The position numbers and the translations under genes were made by a program. From contig NZ_CP141048.1 of the NCBI RefSeq assembly GCF_034627025.1, positions 806,001 to 870,000 of the forward strand: a stretch of 64,000 nucleotides of DNA, read 5' to 3'. The notes below the pieces were generated by a model. It did not search any database. It saw only the letters and a list, made by a program, of their open reading frames with translations, and had not been told where the DNA came from. Of the stretch, positions 27,417-36,830 are shown piece after piece; position 1 is the first letter of the stretch, and each line of letters starts with the position of its first letter. Origin of the DNA: Microvirga lotononidis (GTDB lineage: Bacteria > Pseudomonadota > Alphaproteobacteria > Rhizobiales > Beijerinckiaceae).

Positions 27417-28352
27417 TCAGCGGGCTGTCTCACTGGCCTCCACGGGCTTCGGTGCCGAAGATCGCAGGGCGCTGGCGGTATAAACCCCGAGAGCGATCCA
27501 GATCAGGCTGAACGCCATGCCGTCGATCCATCCGAAAGCCTCTTCGTAAACGAGAACGCCGAGAGCGAGCTGGCCGGACGGTGCCAGATATTGCAGCAGA
27601 CCGATGGTGGAGAGCTTGAGCCTTTGAGCGGCCGCTGCAAACCAGATCAGCGGCAATGCGGTGCTGAGCCCGGTGAGGATGAGAAGCGCGTCCAGGCGCA
27701 AATCGCCACGGAAGGCGACAGACTGGCCATCGGCCGCCATGAAGGTGAGATAGCCCAGGGCCAAGGGGGTGAGCAGAAGCGACTCGACGCAGAAGCCGAT
27801 GAGCGGAGCCACCGGCACGATCTTCCTGACGAGGCCGTAAAAGCCGAAGCTGGAGGCCAGCGCGAGTGCCACCCAGGGCATTTCGCCCGAGGAGATGGCG
27901 AGAACCAGCACACCCAGGGCTGCAATCAGGCAGGCGGCGACCTGCGCCGGGTTCAGTCGCTCACGGAGGAAAAGAACTCCGAGCACGACGTTCAGGAGCG
28001 GATTGATGAAATAACCGAGGCTCGTCTGAACGAGGTGACCCGAATTGACGGCCCAGATATAGATGAGCCAGTTGATCGCGATGAGGCCAGCCGACAGGCA
28101 CAGCAGCAACAGCCGACGCCCGGAGGTCAGCGCCTCGATGAGCTTGCGCCACTGCCAGCCCGCGAGGATCAACCCGAGGGCGAACACGCTTGCCCAGACG
28201 ATCCGATGAGCAAGAATCTGAAGCGCCGGCACAGCCGAAACGAGCTTGAAATGCAGCGGAACGGCCAAGCCCCACATGAAGAACGCCGCCAAGGCGTAAA
28301 AAACCCCGGAACGTGCCCGCTGTACCTCGGAAGGCGTTGCCGCTGTCACCAT
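27417..28352 (-). CDS. rarD: RarD-type EamA/DMT-superfamily permease
   Basis: 311 residues with ten predicted membrane helices in two EamA repeats. The N-terminal FFMWGLAVPLHFKLV, LAHRIVWA and NWLIYIWAVNSGH are RarD hallmarks. The family is named after chloramphenicol sensitivity but its true substrate is unknown; DMT proteins usually export metabolites. The gene is a single minus-strand unit. Confidence 0.88.
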   Translation of the reverse strand: MVTAATPSEVQRARSGVFYALAAFFMWGLAVPLHFKLVSAVPALQILAHRIVWASVFALGLILAGWQWRKLIEALTSGRRLLLLCLSAGLIAINWLIYIWAVNSGHLVQTSLGYFINPLLNVVLGVLFLRERLNPAQVAACLIAALGVLVLAISSGEMPWVALALASSFGFYGLVRKIVPVAPLIGFCVESLLLTPLALGYLTFMAADGQSVAFRGDLRLDALLILTGLSTALPLIWFAAAAQRLKLSTIGLLQYLAPSGQLALGVLVYEEAFGWIDGMAFSLIWIALGVYTASALRSSAPKPVEASETAR

Positions 28353-28957
28353 GTTTTAGCCTCTGACCTTGCCCGTTTCATGGAGGGCAGGCCTTGCGAG
28401 GTCTCCCGCTCGCCAAGCTCCTATGGCAATTCGCCGGAGCGGGATAGCCCCACCTTTGGTGTGACCCGGCCTGCGCTTCATGGCTGCTAAGACGCATTCC
28501 ACCTGGACGTATGGCTGGACCATGTCGGGAAACGGATTGTCACGCTTGGCTTTGACGCAAGCCCCGTCGAAGGAATAAAGCGCTAGATGCCGGCGCCTGA
28601 CCGAACCCATGGTCGATCAAACACCGCTGGAAAATCACGATATATCGGATGGAACAGCTAGAACAGCGATCCTCGCGGTTTGGAGTTGGATCGAAACCTC
28701 AGTCAAGAAAACCTACATTGTTCGACTCATCCGCATGACCTCCGTTTTCGTCCCGCCCTCGCATGATCGATCAGGACTTGCAAAGGACCCGTGTATTGGG
28801 AGACATCTCCGGTAGGAGAGCAGACTGCGAAGAGAGTCTTGGGCCGCATCGGCGAGGACGATATCCCTCAACGGGGCCCGCCAGTGCAGACGGGGCCCTT
28901 CGGTCACACATGTCCAGGTCAGAAGCCAAGGCAGACCGGCGGAGCCCCTATGCCGGA
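28353..28957. other. Intergenic stretch, nothing firm
   Basis: 605 bases upstream of rarD and downstream of the enolase-superfamily gene. I find no gene with a ribosome site. A GGGCCC inverted pair near 28877-28902 could serve as a weak end-of-operon hairpin for the minus-strand cluster, but there is no T-run. Confidence 0.5.
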
Positions 28958-30067
28958 TTAAGCGAGATATTTCTCGATGATATCCATCCGGGGTTCAACC
29001 CCTAGTCCGGGCGCATCCGGTAGTTGAGCGAAGCCATCCGTGATCTTGACGGGCTCGACCGCGAGGTTCTTCGAAAGCTCGCCGGGTTCGACGCAGTACT
29101 CCATGACGAGTGCGTTCTCGAGAGCACAGAGGAAATGGAGTGATGCGGCGGTATTGATGTCGGTGGTGAAGTTGTGGTTGCAGACCTTCCTGCGGCGGCT
29201 TGCTGCATAGTCGGCGATCCGCATCGCCTGTGTGAAGCCTGTCCGCGTCAGGTCGATCTGGACGACGTCGATGCCACCTTCATCGATCAGGCGCTCAAAT
29301 CCAACGACCGTACATTCCTCCTCACCCGCGGCGATCCGCTGAGAACAGCCTGCCGAGACCTTTCCATAACCGGCATAATCATCGGGGTGGAGCGGCTCCT
29401 CAATCCAGAACAGGTTGTAAGGTTCGAACAGCGAGGACCTGCGGATCGTCGTCTTCGCGTCCCAAATCAATCCGACATCGAGCATGAAATCGGTCTCGTC
29501 ACCGATCGCTCGTCGGATAGCTTCGACATACTTGAGGTCCATCGCCTCGCTTTGGCCGAAAGGTTCCCAACCAAACTTGACCCCGGTATGCCCGGTATCG
29601 ACGGCATGCTTTGCGCGGGCGACGGTATCCTCGACGCTGAACTGGAACATGTTGGACGAATAGACGCGCATCCGGCTCCGAATCGCGCCGCCGAGCAGCT
29701 CCACGATCGGCTTACCGAGTGCCTTTCCCTTGATGTCCCATAGGGCTATGTCAATGCCGGCCATTGCTTGCACGACCGCCCCGCCGCGGCCGTAGAACAG
29801 GGTCGCTCGATACATCTTATCCCAGAGCCGCCGCGTCTCGAGCGGGTTCTCGCCAATGAGCAGCGACTTCAGACCGGTAACGAGCGTATGGGAATAGGGG
29901 GCATCGATGATCGCCTTGACCACCGAAGGGCAACCGTCCACTTCGCCCCATCCCACGATGCCGGCATCGGTCGTGATCCTGATCAAAAGGGCATCTTGCG
30001 AGCTGTCGGTGCGAGCTTGAATATCGGGCAGGCGCAGGTTGAAGGCTTCGACATCTGTGATTTTCAT
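28958..30067 (-). CDS. Enolase-superfamily enzyme (mandelate racemase/muconate lactonizing type)
   Basis: 369 residues. The N-terminal capping domain leads to a barrel with metal ligands in FMLDVGLIWD (Asp), FWIEEPL (Glu) and AAGEEE (Glu), a catalytic Lys in TGVKFGWEPFG and a His in NHNFTTDIN. RLWDKMYRATLFYGRGG and GIDIALWDIKGKALGKP resemble acid-sugar dehydratase/cycloisomerase members of the MR subgroup. The family removes a proton alpha to a carboxylate, giving dehydration, racemisation or cycloisomerisation. Its ATG overlaps the regulator stop by 4 nt. Substrate unknown. Confidence 0.85.
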   Translation of the reverse strand: MKITDVEAFNLRLPDIQARTDSSQDALLIRITTDAGIVGWGEVDGCPSVVKAIIDAPYSHTLVTGLKSLLIGENPLETRRLWDKMYRATLFYGRGGAVVQAMAGIDIALWDIKGKALGKPIVELLGGAIRSRMRVYSSNMFQFSVEDTVARAKHAVDTGHTGVKFGWEPFGQSEAMDLKYVEAIRRAIGDETDFMLDVGLIWDAKTTIRRSSLFEPYNLFWIEEPLHPDDYAGYGKVSAGCSQRIAAGEEECTVVGFERLIDEGGIDVVQIDLTRTGFTQAMRIADYAASRRRKVCNHNFTTDINTAASLHFLCALENALVMEYCVEPGELSKNLAVEPVKITDGFAQLPDAPGLGVEPRMDIIEKYLA

Positions 30068-30825
30068 TTTCTGTTTCTTCTCTTCGCTGAAACTTTGGTA
30101 GTCGGAGTGGACGCGGAACGGCGCTTCGCGATGACCGTCTCGATATCGATGTCATGGGCCTGATCGAAGATGTGCTCGCGGACAGCTGCTTCCGTGGCAG
30201 CGACATCTCCCGAGAGGAAGACATCCCGCAGCATCGTATGCTCCGCTACGATCGCCTTCATCGACTTGCCCAGCGTGGCCAGGCCGAAAATGATGGTCAG
30301 CTGGCGTGCCAGCGATTCCCACAGAAAGCCCGTCACGGGATTTCGGGCAAAGCCGCAAAGTGTTCGATGAAATGCCGTATCGGCGAGACCGAAGGCATAA
30401 GCGTCGTTGTCCGCAGCCGCCTTGCGGAGGCCACGGATCGCCCCATCGAGTTCTCTGCGCTCCTGCGGGCCGATCCGGCCCTGCTCGATGGCACGGCGGC
30501 AGGCAAGTGTCTCCAGCGCGATCCGAACGTCTATGATGTGATCAAGACGTTCGTTGGTGACCTTCATAAGGCGGATGCCCTTATAGGGTTCGCTGGTCAC
30601 GACACCTTGGCTCTCCAACAGCCGAAGTGCTTCCCGAATGGGAACGCGGCTGATGCCGAGTTGACTGACGAGATCCGGTTCCGAGATGCGGTCCTCGGGA
30701 AGGATATGCCCACGAGCCGCGGCCGATATGATGGCGTCGACGGCGTGATCGACGAGTGTCCTCGGTCGAGTGATGCCCCAATTTTCATCGGTCTCGAGGA
30801 TGGAACTAGGATGGCTGGCAATCAT
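30064..30825 (-). CDS. GntR-family (FCD) transcription regulator of the catabolic cluster
   Basis: 253 residues from ATG 30825. The winged helix lies at about residues 20-85 with EDRISEPDLVSQLGISRVPIREALRLLE, followed by an FCD domain with DTAFHRTLCG and HTMLRDVF. It is embedded within the minus-strand cluster, overlapping the amidohydrolase gene by 20 nt and the enolase-superfamily gene by 4 nt. The best candidate target is the palindrome TCGTATACGA found before both transcription units of the cluster (inference). Confidence 0.88.
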   Translation of the reverse strand: MIASHPSSILETDENWGITRPRTLVDHAVDAIISAAARGHILPEDRISEPDLVSQLGISRVPIREALRLLESQGVVTSEPYKGIRLMKVTNERLDHIIDVRIALETLACRRAIEQGRIGPQERRELDGAIRGLRKAAADNDAYAFGLADTAFHRTLCGFARNPVTGFLWESLARQLTIIFGLATLGKSMKAIVAEHTMLRDVFLSGDVAATEAAVREHIFDQAHDIDIETVIAKRRSASTPTTKVSAKRRNRK

Positions 30826-32254
30826 GGTTTCCGCTTTCTGGATCTTGGACCACGGAGCCGGGGCTTGTCCGCAGCACCTCACGCCCAGTGTCAATCATTT
30901 GCCTGTGCTGGCCATCTTCGAAAATCGTCTTTCCACGCAAGATCGTTCGCACAACCTTCCCTTGGCACTGCCTTCCTTCAAAAGCGCTCCACTTGCCGTG
31001 TCCGAGGAATGTCCGGCCCTGGACCGTCCAATCCTGGTCTGGGTCGTAGAACACGAGATCGGCATCGAATCCGACGCTGATCGCACCTTTCCGTCCATAG
31101 AGCCCGAAGACCTTGGCCGGATTGGTCGCCGTCATTCGGGCAAATTGGACGAGCCCGACCCCTCGCGCCCGACAGGCGGAGAAGAAGAGCGGGACGGCTG
31201 TCTCGATCCCGGTCAACCCCATTCCGGCCTCCCAGATGGACGACCTGCCGCGCTCCTTGTCCTGGACCAGGTAAGGGCAGTGGTCGGACGCGAGGGTATC
31301 GATCAGGCCTTGCTTCAAAGCGGCCCAAAGCTCCTCGACAGTTCCGACGCTTCTCAGAGGCGGCCCGCAGCGCGCGAAAGGCCCGATCTCGGCAAGATCG
31401 TCTTCTGTCAGCAGCAAGTATTGCGGACATGTTTCGATGCTGACCCGAGCCCCTCGCTCACGATGCTGCACATCGGCGGCGGCCCGCGCCGAACTCAGGT
31501 GCACGATATGAGCGCGAACCCCAGCTTCCTGAGCCAGAAGCACGACGCGATTGACGGCCTCGATCTCGGCGATTTCAGGACCAGCGAGCGCGTGGGCGCG
31601 CGCATCGTGCCGGTCGTCGCGCCGCTGCCGTTGCCCGGCCGATTGCAGAAGATCGTGGTTCTCCGCGTGAATGCCGATAACGCAATCGTATCGAGCGATC
31701 ACTCGCATGGCCTTGAGAAGATCGCCGTCTTTGAGGCGAGGCAGGCCACTGGGGTCAGGTGCGTCGCCGCCGGGGTCCGGGCTGCACAGGAACGCCTTGA
31801 AGCCTGCCGCTCCTGCGTCGACAAGCGCCGGGATCTCATCGAGATTCGCCCCGGTCAGACCCGCCCAGAGGCCGAAATCGACAGCCGAGTGGTTGCTCAA
31901 CAGTTCTCGCTTCGCCAGGAAGCCTGCCAGCGTCGTCGCCGGAGGGTTGGAATGCGGCATTTCCAGATAGGTAGTCACTCCCCCGCGAGCAGCACCCTTC
32001 GTACCCTCCGACACCTCCTCTCTCGGGAACGGATTGGATCCCGTGAAGTGGGTGTGGGCGTCGATTGCGCCGGGAACGATGATGAGCCCTGTCGCGTCGA
32101 TGATCTCTTTGGCGGCTGGATGCAGCGACGTATCATCCAGGATGCCGACGATCCGGCCGTCCGTGATGGCTATCGTCAGGATCGATGCCCCCGTTTCCGT
32201 GACGACCGTGCCGCCGCAGACGAGCGTTTCATATCTCCGATCGGTCGTGGTCAT
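30806..32254 (-). CDS. Allantoinase/dihydropyrimidinase-like cyclic amidohydrolase
   Basis: 482 residues from ATG 32254. Metal site: HTH in GAIDAHTHFTG, carboxylated Lys in GFKAFLC, His in IHAEN and IVHLSSA, Asp in LASDHCPY. Overall likeness is to allantoinase AllB (GAARGGVTTYLEMP block) rather than dihydroorotase. These enzymes open cyclic amides such as allantoin, hydantoins or dihydropyrimidines in the cytoplasm. No other ureide-pathway gene is nearby, so the substrate may be a different cyclic amide. It starts inside the stop of the NMT1-like gene. Confidence 0.83.
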   Translation of the reverse strand: MTTTDRRYETLVCGGTVVTETGASILTIAITDGRIVGILDDTSLHPAAKEIIDATGLIIVPGAIDAHTHFTGSNPFPREEVSEGTKGAARGGVTTYLEMPHSNPPATTLAGFLAKRELLSNHSAVDFGLWAGLTGANLDEIPALVDAGAAGFKAFLCSPDPGGDAPDPSGLPRLKDGDLLKAMRVIARYDCVIGIHAENHDLLQSAGQRQRRDDRHDARAHALAGPEIAEIEAVNRVVLLAQEAGVRAHIVHLSSARAAADVQHRERGARVSIETCPQYLLLTEDDLAEIGPFARCGPPLRSVGTVEELWAALKQGLIDTLASDHCPYLVQDKERGRSSIWEAGMGLTGIETAVPLFFSACRARGVGLVQFARMTATNPAKVFGLYGRKGAISVGFDADLVFYDPDQDWTVQGRTFLGHGKWSAFEGRQCQGKVVRTILRGKTIFEDGQHRQMIDTGREVLRTSPGSVVQDPESGNHDCQPS

Positions 32255-33186
32255 TGATGCGCCTCTGCGAAGGACGTGTCGATGTTGGCCGCATAGTCGG
32301 CCGGTTCGGCGAGCCAGCCGATCTCCTGCAGAATGCCGCTGAAGCGATGAAACGATTCGGGAGGGATGAGGCTCTCCCTCGGCCAAGCGCCAACAGCGCG
32401 ATAGCGTTCGATCGCAAGCGTTAACGCGGGATGCGGGTAGCCGTCATAATAGGGTTTGAGCCACTGGGCGATCTCCTGCGGCGGAGCGTTCGCGATATCG
32501 GTGAGCGCACGTTCGATGGCCCGGGTAAATGCTTGGAAATCACCCCGTCGTTCAGCCAATATCCGAGGATCTGCGATGTAGGCGCTCCACGGCACCGGGC
32601 CGGTTGCGCCCGCAAGATCGGCCACCAACGCGAGTTTGGAGTTCGCAACGAGATGAGGCGCCAATCCATGCAAGGAATGAAGCGCATAGTCGACCTCACC
32701 GGTCAGGACCGATGCAAGGTCCCCAGCTTCATCGCGGCTCCCGGGCAGGATGGTCACACCCTTCACGTCGGCGGCTTTCAGAAGCCACCGGAAGCACAGA
32801 TTGGCCGTGGTGATGTTCGATATGTCGATGACGCGTTTGCCGGCCAGATCCGTCAGGTCGAAGCCGATGCAGGTCGATCGGCCCGCAAGAAACCACGGAT
32901 TCACGTTCACGGTCGCACAGAACGCGACAAGATGCGCCTCGTGGTCCTGTCGCATCCTCATGATGACCATCGGCCCACCGACGGTCAGATCTGCGGCACC
33001 TGAGACAATGGCCGGAATCTGCCCTCCTTGGACGGTTGTGCCGCCGGACGTGGTGGACGTGAAAATGACCTCGACGCCTTCTTCTGTGAAATATCCTCGG
33101 CTTTGAGCGACATAATGAGGAATGTAGTAGACGCGGCTCTCGCTGGGATCGCCGAGGTTCAGCTTGAGGGGGCGTTGGGATTTCAT
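32251..33186 (-). CDS. NMT1/THI5-like substrate-binding-domain protein without signal peptide
   Basis: 311 residues. The fold is that of type II binding proteins of the NMT1/SsuA class: SRVYYIPHYVAQSRGYFTEEG, SGAADLTVGG and GEVDYALHSL. The N-terminus (MKSQRPLKLNLGDPSESR) has no hydrophobic signal, and the start is fixed by a 4-nt overlap with the upstream gene, so the protein should stay in the cytoplasm. No SsuBC-like partner is in the cluster. It may be a ligand sensor, a carrier or an enzyme; function is open. Confidence 0.75.
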   Translation of the reverse strand: MKSQRPLKLNLGDPSESRVYYIPHYVAQSRGYFTEEGVEVIFTSTTSGGTTVQGGQIPAIVSGAADLTVGGPMVIMRMRQDHEAHLVAFCATVNVNPWFLAGRSTCIGFDLTDLAGKRVIDISNITTANLCFRWLLKAADVKGVTILPGSRDEAGDLASVLTGEVDYALHSLHGLAPHLVANSKLALVADLAGATGPVPWSAYIADPRILAERRGDFQAFTRAIERALTDIANAPPQEIAQWLKPYYDGYPHPALTLAIERYRAVGAWPRESLIPPESFHRFSGILQEIGWLAEPADYAANIDTSFAEAHQ

Positions 33187-34232
33187 CGTGAGTCTCGCTC
33201 GCAGTAAAGATGAGAACGGTCCAGGTCATGGGTTCGCTCGACCCCCATCCAGGCTGAGACTGCCGCGATCTCGTCCAGCCATGCCTGTATGACCTCCTCC
33301 ACCCCGCTCTGGCCCGCCGCCGCCAGAGCCGTCACGAAGGGGCGCACGGCCACGGCCATCGAGGCTCCTAGGCACAGGGATTTGATGACGTCCGTCCCTC
33401 TGCGGACACCGCCATCCAGGAGAAGCGGAACCTGCGCGACCTGCCCGGCCATCTCCTGCAGGGCGTCCGATGACCGAATCCATTCACCGGTCTGCCGCAG
33501 ACCGATGTTGGACACCATAATCGCGCCACATCCGGCTTCGCGAACCCGATGTGCATCACCGGTCGACAGAATGCCCTTTGCAACCACTTGAATGCCGCCG
33601 CGGCTGGCATGCGCCACGACAGACGTGAAATCCGCGTGGGACCATTGGGGAAATGACGGCAGCGCCATGACGCCGGGCCCATCGGAACCGATGGTGGTCC
33701 ATCCGCGCGCCTTGATCTCGGCTGCGATGCTGTACCCGCCCGGCTGCAGCCCGGGTCGCGGATGTGTCGGGGCCAGCACAGTCATGACGACAGTCTTGAC
33801 GCCGCAGCGCGCCGCTAGATCGATGAGGTCGAACGTACGACGAACAGGCCCGGCGGCGCGGACCTGGAACCAGGACTGGGGCCACACCTGCGTGATTTCC
33901 GAAAGAGGGGTTACGGTCTCTTCGGATACGATCAAGGGAAGCCGCGCCTTGGCGCAGGCACGGGCGAGCGGCAGGATGCCCTCCGCATGGAAAATCCGAT
34001 CGCCTGCGAAAGCCCCCACGGCGAGCGGCGCCGCAAAGGTCTGCTCAAGCAAATTCGTCTCCGTAGAGATGCCATTGGCACCTGTAAGGACATGCGGAAC
34101 GAGTCGATACGGCGCCAGAGCCTCCTGGTTCGCGTCGGCGCCTGTAGCCTGTTCCCCCTGTCGACCGAGAAGGTAGCTGAAAAGGGGATCCCCGAGCTTT
34201 TCGCGTGCGGCGCTCTCGAATGGCAGCGTCAT
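33183..34232 (-). CDS. FMN-dependent alpha-hydroxyacid oxidase homologue lacking the catalytic His
   Basis: 349 residues of the glycolate oxidase/lactate dehydrogenase (LldD) family. The FMN phosphate site LLLDGGVRRGTDVIKSL and the Lys in VVAKGILS are kept. The usual active-site SNHGGRQLD is replaced by SNIGLRQTG, so the proton-abstracting His is Ile while the substrate-binding Arg remains, and the Tyr of the FQLY motif is Arg (WFQVRA). The protein probably binds FMN but cannot use the standard mechanism. It overlaps both neighbours by 4 nt. Confidence 0.8.
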   Translation of the reverse strand: MTLPFESAAREKLGDPLFSYLLGRQGEQATGADANQEALAPYRLVPHVLTGANGISTETNLLEQTFAAPLAVGAFAGDRIFHAEGILPLARACAKARLPLIVSEETVTPLSEITQVWPQSWFQVRAAGPVRRTFDLIDLAARCGVKTVVMTVLAPTHPRPGLQPGGYSIAAEIKARGWTTIGSDGPGVMALPSFPQWSHADFTSVVAHASRGGIQVVAKGILSTGDAHRVREAGCGAIMVSNIGLRQTGEWIRSSDALQEMAGQVAQVPLLLDGGVRRGTDVIKSLCLGASMAVAVRPFVTALAAAGQSGVEEVIQAWLDEIAAVSAWMGVERTHDLDRSHLYCERDSR

Positions 34233-35749
34233 GGCGTCGCGTCCTGTAGGTGGTGGTCACGCTCCTGGCGAAGGAATGCCGCGAACTCGGCCGTCCGGGG
34301 AGACTGGAGGATATCCGGGCTCCCCTGCTCGATCAGCGTCCCGCCTTGCAGGAAGACGATGCGATCGGCGACGGTCGACGCAAAGGCGACGTCGTGGGTG
34401 CTGATGACCAACGTGATTCCTGTTTGAGCCAGCTTGCGAATGGTTTGATTCACCTCCCGCACGAGTTCCGGGTCGAGGGCCGATGTCGGCTCGTCGAAGA
34501 GGATGAGTTCGGGATTGGCTGCGAGAGCCCTTGCAATTGCGACACGCTGCTGCTGCCCTCCCGACAATTCGTGCGGCAGGTGATGCCTGAAGGCCGACAG
34601 ACCAACCGCTTCGAGAGCTGCACAAGCGGCCGCATGAGCTTCGTGATGCGACCTCTTCTGGACGATCCTCGGGATCGTCATGACGTTCTCCTCGGCGCTC
34701 AGATGGTCGAAGAGGGCAAAGTGCTGAAATACGATGCCGACCTTGGAACTTGCACGGTCGCGGGGAAGATGCCGTGCCGGAAGAGGATTGCCGTTGGCAT
34801 CCTTCCCAATCCGTTTGCCGCCGACGCGGATGTCACCGCTCTCGACGGGGGTCAGTGCAACGATCGACTTGAGCAGCGTGCTCTTCCCGGAACCTGACCG
34901 TCCGAGAAGGGCAACCACCTCGCCGCGGTCCACTTTTAGGGAGACATCCTTCAGGACAGTCTTGCCATTGTAGCCGATCTTCAGGTTCTGGACCGTCAGG
35001 GCTGGCGGGCCCGATGCCGACGACTTCCCTGTGATGACGGGCTTCGCGGTGGGAAGCGTGACGGCCCCGCGTTCCAATTTCCGCTTGACCCTGCGAGCCC
35101 GCATATCCAGGGCGAAACGGCTTTCCAGCCACCACTGGACACCCGCAATGCAGGTCGAAAGCGCGACATAGATCATGCCCGATGCCATCAGCACGGGTAT
35201 GAACAGGAAGTTTTCCGATACGATGGTCTGACTGCGCAGGGTCAGTTCATTCACGCCCACAACAGAGGCTTGGGCCGTTGATTTCAGAAGGCCGACCGCC
35301 TCGTTGCCGAGAGTCGGCAGAATGGCACGCAGAGCTTGAGGAAGGACCACGTGGGTCATCTCGGCCGTACGGCTGAACCCGAAGGCCTGCGCAGCCATTC
35401 TCTGGTTGCGATCAACCGATGAGATGCCGCCCCTGATGATCTCGGCGCAGTAGGCGGTTTCGTTGATCATGAGTGCCAAAAGGGCACTCATGAACGGCGA
35501 CAATCGAATGCCGAACTGTGGCAGGACGTTGAAGAGAAGGATCAGCTGCAGGAGGACAGGGGTTCCGCGCAGGAGATAGATATAGGCCTGTACGGGGAGC
35601 CGGATCCACGCATGCGGCGACAGGCTCGCGAGGGCGACAAAGAAGCCGATGACGACCCCGCCGACAAGTGCCCCGATCATCAATTGGATGGCCACGAGTG
35701 CGCCTTGCCAGAGGAACGGAAACGTCAGGTAGTGCAGGAACGTCTGCAT
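34229..35749 (-). CDS. Fused amino-acid-type ABC permease and ATPase
   Basis: 506 residues in two domains. Residues about 1-225 are a HisM/GlnP-type permease with five membrane segments and the EAA-like loop AAQAFGFSRTAEMTHVVLPQALR. After a linker (about 226-250), residues 251-506 are a GlnQ-type ATPase with Walker A GRSGSGKST, signature LSGGQQQRVAIAR, Walker B LILFDEPTSALD and a His switch. The family is usually encoded as two genes; the fusion fixes a 1:1 stoichiometry. It works with the binding protein 30 nt upstream. Confidence 0.9.
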   Translation of the reverse strand: MQTFLHYLTFPFLWQGALVAIQLMIGALVGGVVIGFFVALASLSPHAWIRLPVQAYIYLLRGTPVLLQLILLFNVLPQFGIRLSPFMSALLALMINETAYCAEIIRGGISSVDRNQRMAAQAFGFSRTAEMTHVVLPQALRAILPTLGNEAVGLLKSTAQASVVGVNELTLRSQTIVSENFLFIPVLMASGMIYVALSTCIAGVQWWLESRFALDMRARRVKRKLERGAVTLPTAKPVITGKSSASGPPALTVQNLKIGYNGKTVLKDVSLKVDRGEVVALLGRSGSGKSTLLKSIVALTPVESGDIRVGGKRIGKDANGNPLPARHLPRDRASSKVGIVFQHFALFDHLSAEENVMTIPRIVQKRSHHEAHAAACAALEAVGLSAFRHHLPHELSGGQQQRVAIARALAANPELILFDEPTSALDPELVREVNQTIRKLAQTGITLVISTHDVAFASTVADRIVFLQGGTLIEQGSPDILQSPRTAEFAAFLRQERDHHLQDATP

Positions 35750-35778
35750 CGTTCATCCAATCTCTACAGTTGCGGTGA

Positions 35779-36660
35779 TCAGCCGAAGATCTCAACCGGC
35801 CGCTCGGCGTGACCGCCTTGGCCCCATTTTTCGAGAAGCTTCTTCTCGACGCCCGTCGCTTGGAGAACCTTGAATGCGTCGCGAAGGGCATCCTTCAGTT
35901 CGGCGTTGTTCTTTGCGACGGGATATCCATTGCGGATGGGCAGGTCGACGTTGAACGCCAGCTCGAGTTTCGGGTCTCCGGCCACCAATGCTCTCGCGAC
36001 GGCCAGGGATGTCATGTGAATATCGGCTCGGCCGCTCTGCACGGTTTGAATTGCGTTGTCAGTATTCTGAACGAGAAGAAGCTCCACCTTCGGCTTGCCT
36101 TCCTTCTCGCAGAGAGCCGTCTGCTGCGGCACGACATTGACCGCTTCGTAGGTCCCAGCCGCAGCAGCCACCGTCACACCGCACAGGCTGTCCAGCGACG
36201 TCAGCTTCTTGGGGTTGCCGGACGGGACGACCGCGCCGTTAATCACCTGATAGGTGGAGACAAAGCTGACCTGTTGCATGCGCTGTTCGGTGACGTAGAG
36301 CGACGGGCCCATATCGACGCGGCCGCTCGCGATCGATGTCACGAGGACGTTGAACGAACCCATCTGGAAGTCATAAGTGAACCCAAGGCATGCTCCGATG
36401 CGGTCGAACAGGTCGGGATCGAGACCTTCGAGCTTGTTGGGATCGGCAGCAGTTGGGGATTGAAAGCCCTTGTTGTAGCCACCAAGGCCGATGATGAGCT
36501 TCTTCCCGGCCAGTGCAGGATACTTGGCCCGAAGAGCTTTACATTCGGGCATGGCCGCAAAGGCGGAAGCATCCGGCGTAATCGGCTCGGCTGCTGCGGC
36601 CACGAAAGCTCCCGACAATGTTGCTGCGAAGACGAAGAATGGGGTAACCAGCTTTTTCAT
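35779..36660 (-). CDS. Polar-amino-acid-type periplasmic binding protein
   Basis: 293 residues starting at ATG 36660 behind AGGAAAG, with a signal peptide (MKKLVTPFFVFAATLSGAFVAAA). The SBP_bac_3 fold is shown by GLDPDLFDRIGACLGFTYDF, SGRVDMGPSLYVTEQR and TDNAIQTVQSGRADI. Two Cys pairs (ECKALR/ACLGF and LCGV/ALCEKE) could form disulfides. It supplies ligand to the fused permease-ATPase. The gene begins the second transcription unit of the cluster, with a GntR operator 93 nt upstream. Confidence 0.88.
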   Translation of the reverse strand: MKKLVTPFFVFAATLSGAFVAAAAEPITPDASAFAAMPECKALRAKYPALAGKKLIIGLGGYNKGFQSPTAADPNKLEGLDPDLFDRIGACLGFTYDFQMGSFNVLVTSIASGRVDMGPSLYVTEQRMQQVSFVSTYQVINGAVVPSGNPKKLTSLDSLCGVTVAAAAGTYEAVNVVPQQTALCEKEGKPKVELLLVQNTDNAIQTVQSGRADIHMTSLAVARALVAGDPKLELAFNVDLPIRNGYPVAKNNAELKDALRDAFKVLQATGVEKKLLEKWGQGGHAERPVEIFG

Positions 36661-36752
36661 GACATGCTTTCCTGACGCGAGTTGAGGCCGCAAATGCGGG
36701 GCGTACGTGCGCCGACGCCGCCATCGAGGAGAAAGTGGGATTTTTCGTCTAA

Positions 36753-36762
36753 TCGTATACGA
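36753..36762. promoter_or_regulatory. GntR operator candidate TCGTATACGA, copy 1
   Basis: Perfect 10-bp palindrome with a GTATAC core, as in operators of FCD-type GntR regulators such as UxuR/NanR. It lies 93 nt upstream of the binding-protein gene. An identical copy precedes ridA. Confidence 0.65.
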
Positions 36763-36830
36763 AGCAAGCATCGTCCTTGATGGATTGTCGAGTGCATATT
36801 TTGAGCATTGATGCCTTCTAAGCCGGCACC

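Noticed and set aside
28877..28902. GGGCCC inverted pair as terminator of the minus-strand cluster
   Set aside because: Arms of only six bases, 13-nt loop and no T-run.
28958..30067. Enolase-superfamily gene as the missing dehydratase of the sugar operon at 22.5-27.3 kb
   Set aside because: Opposite strand, different regulator and translational coupling to the GntR cluster argue that it belongs there.
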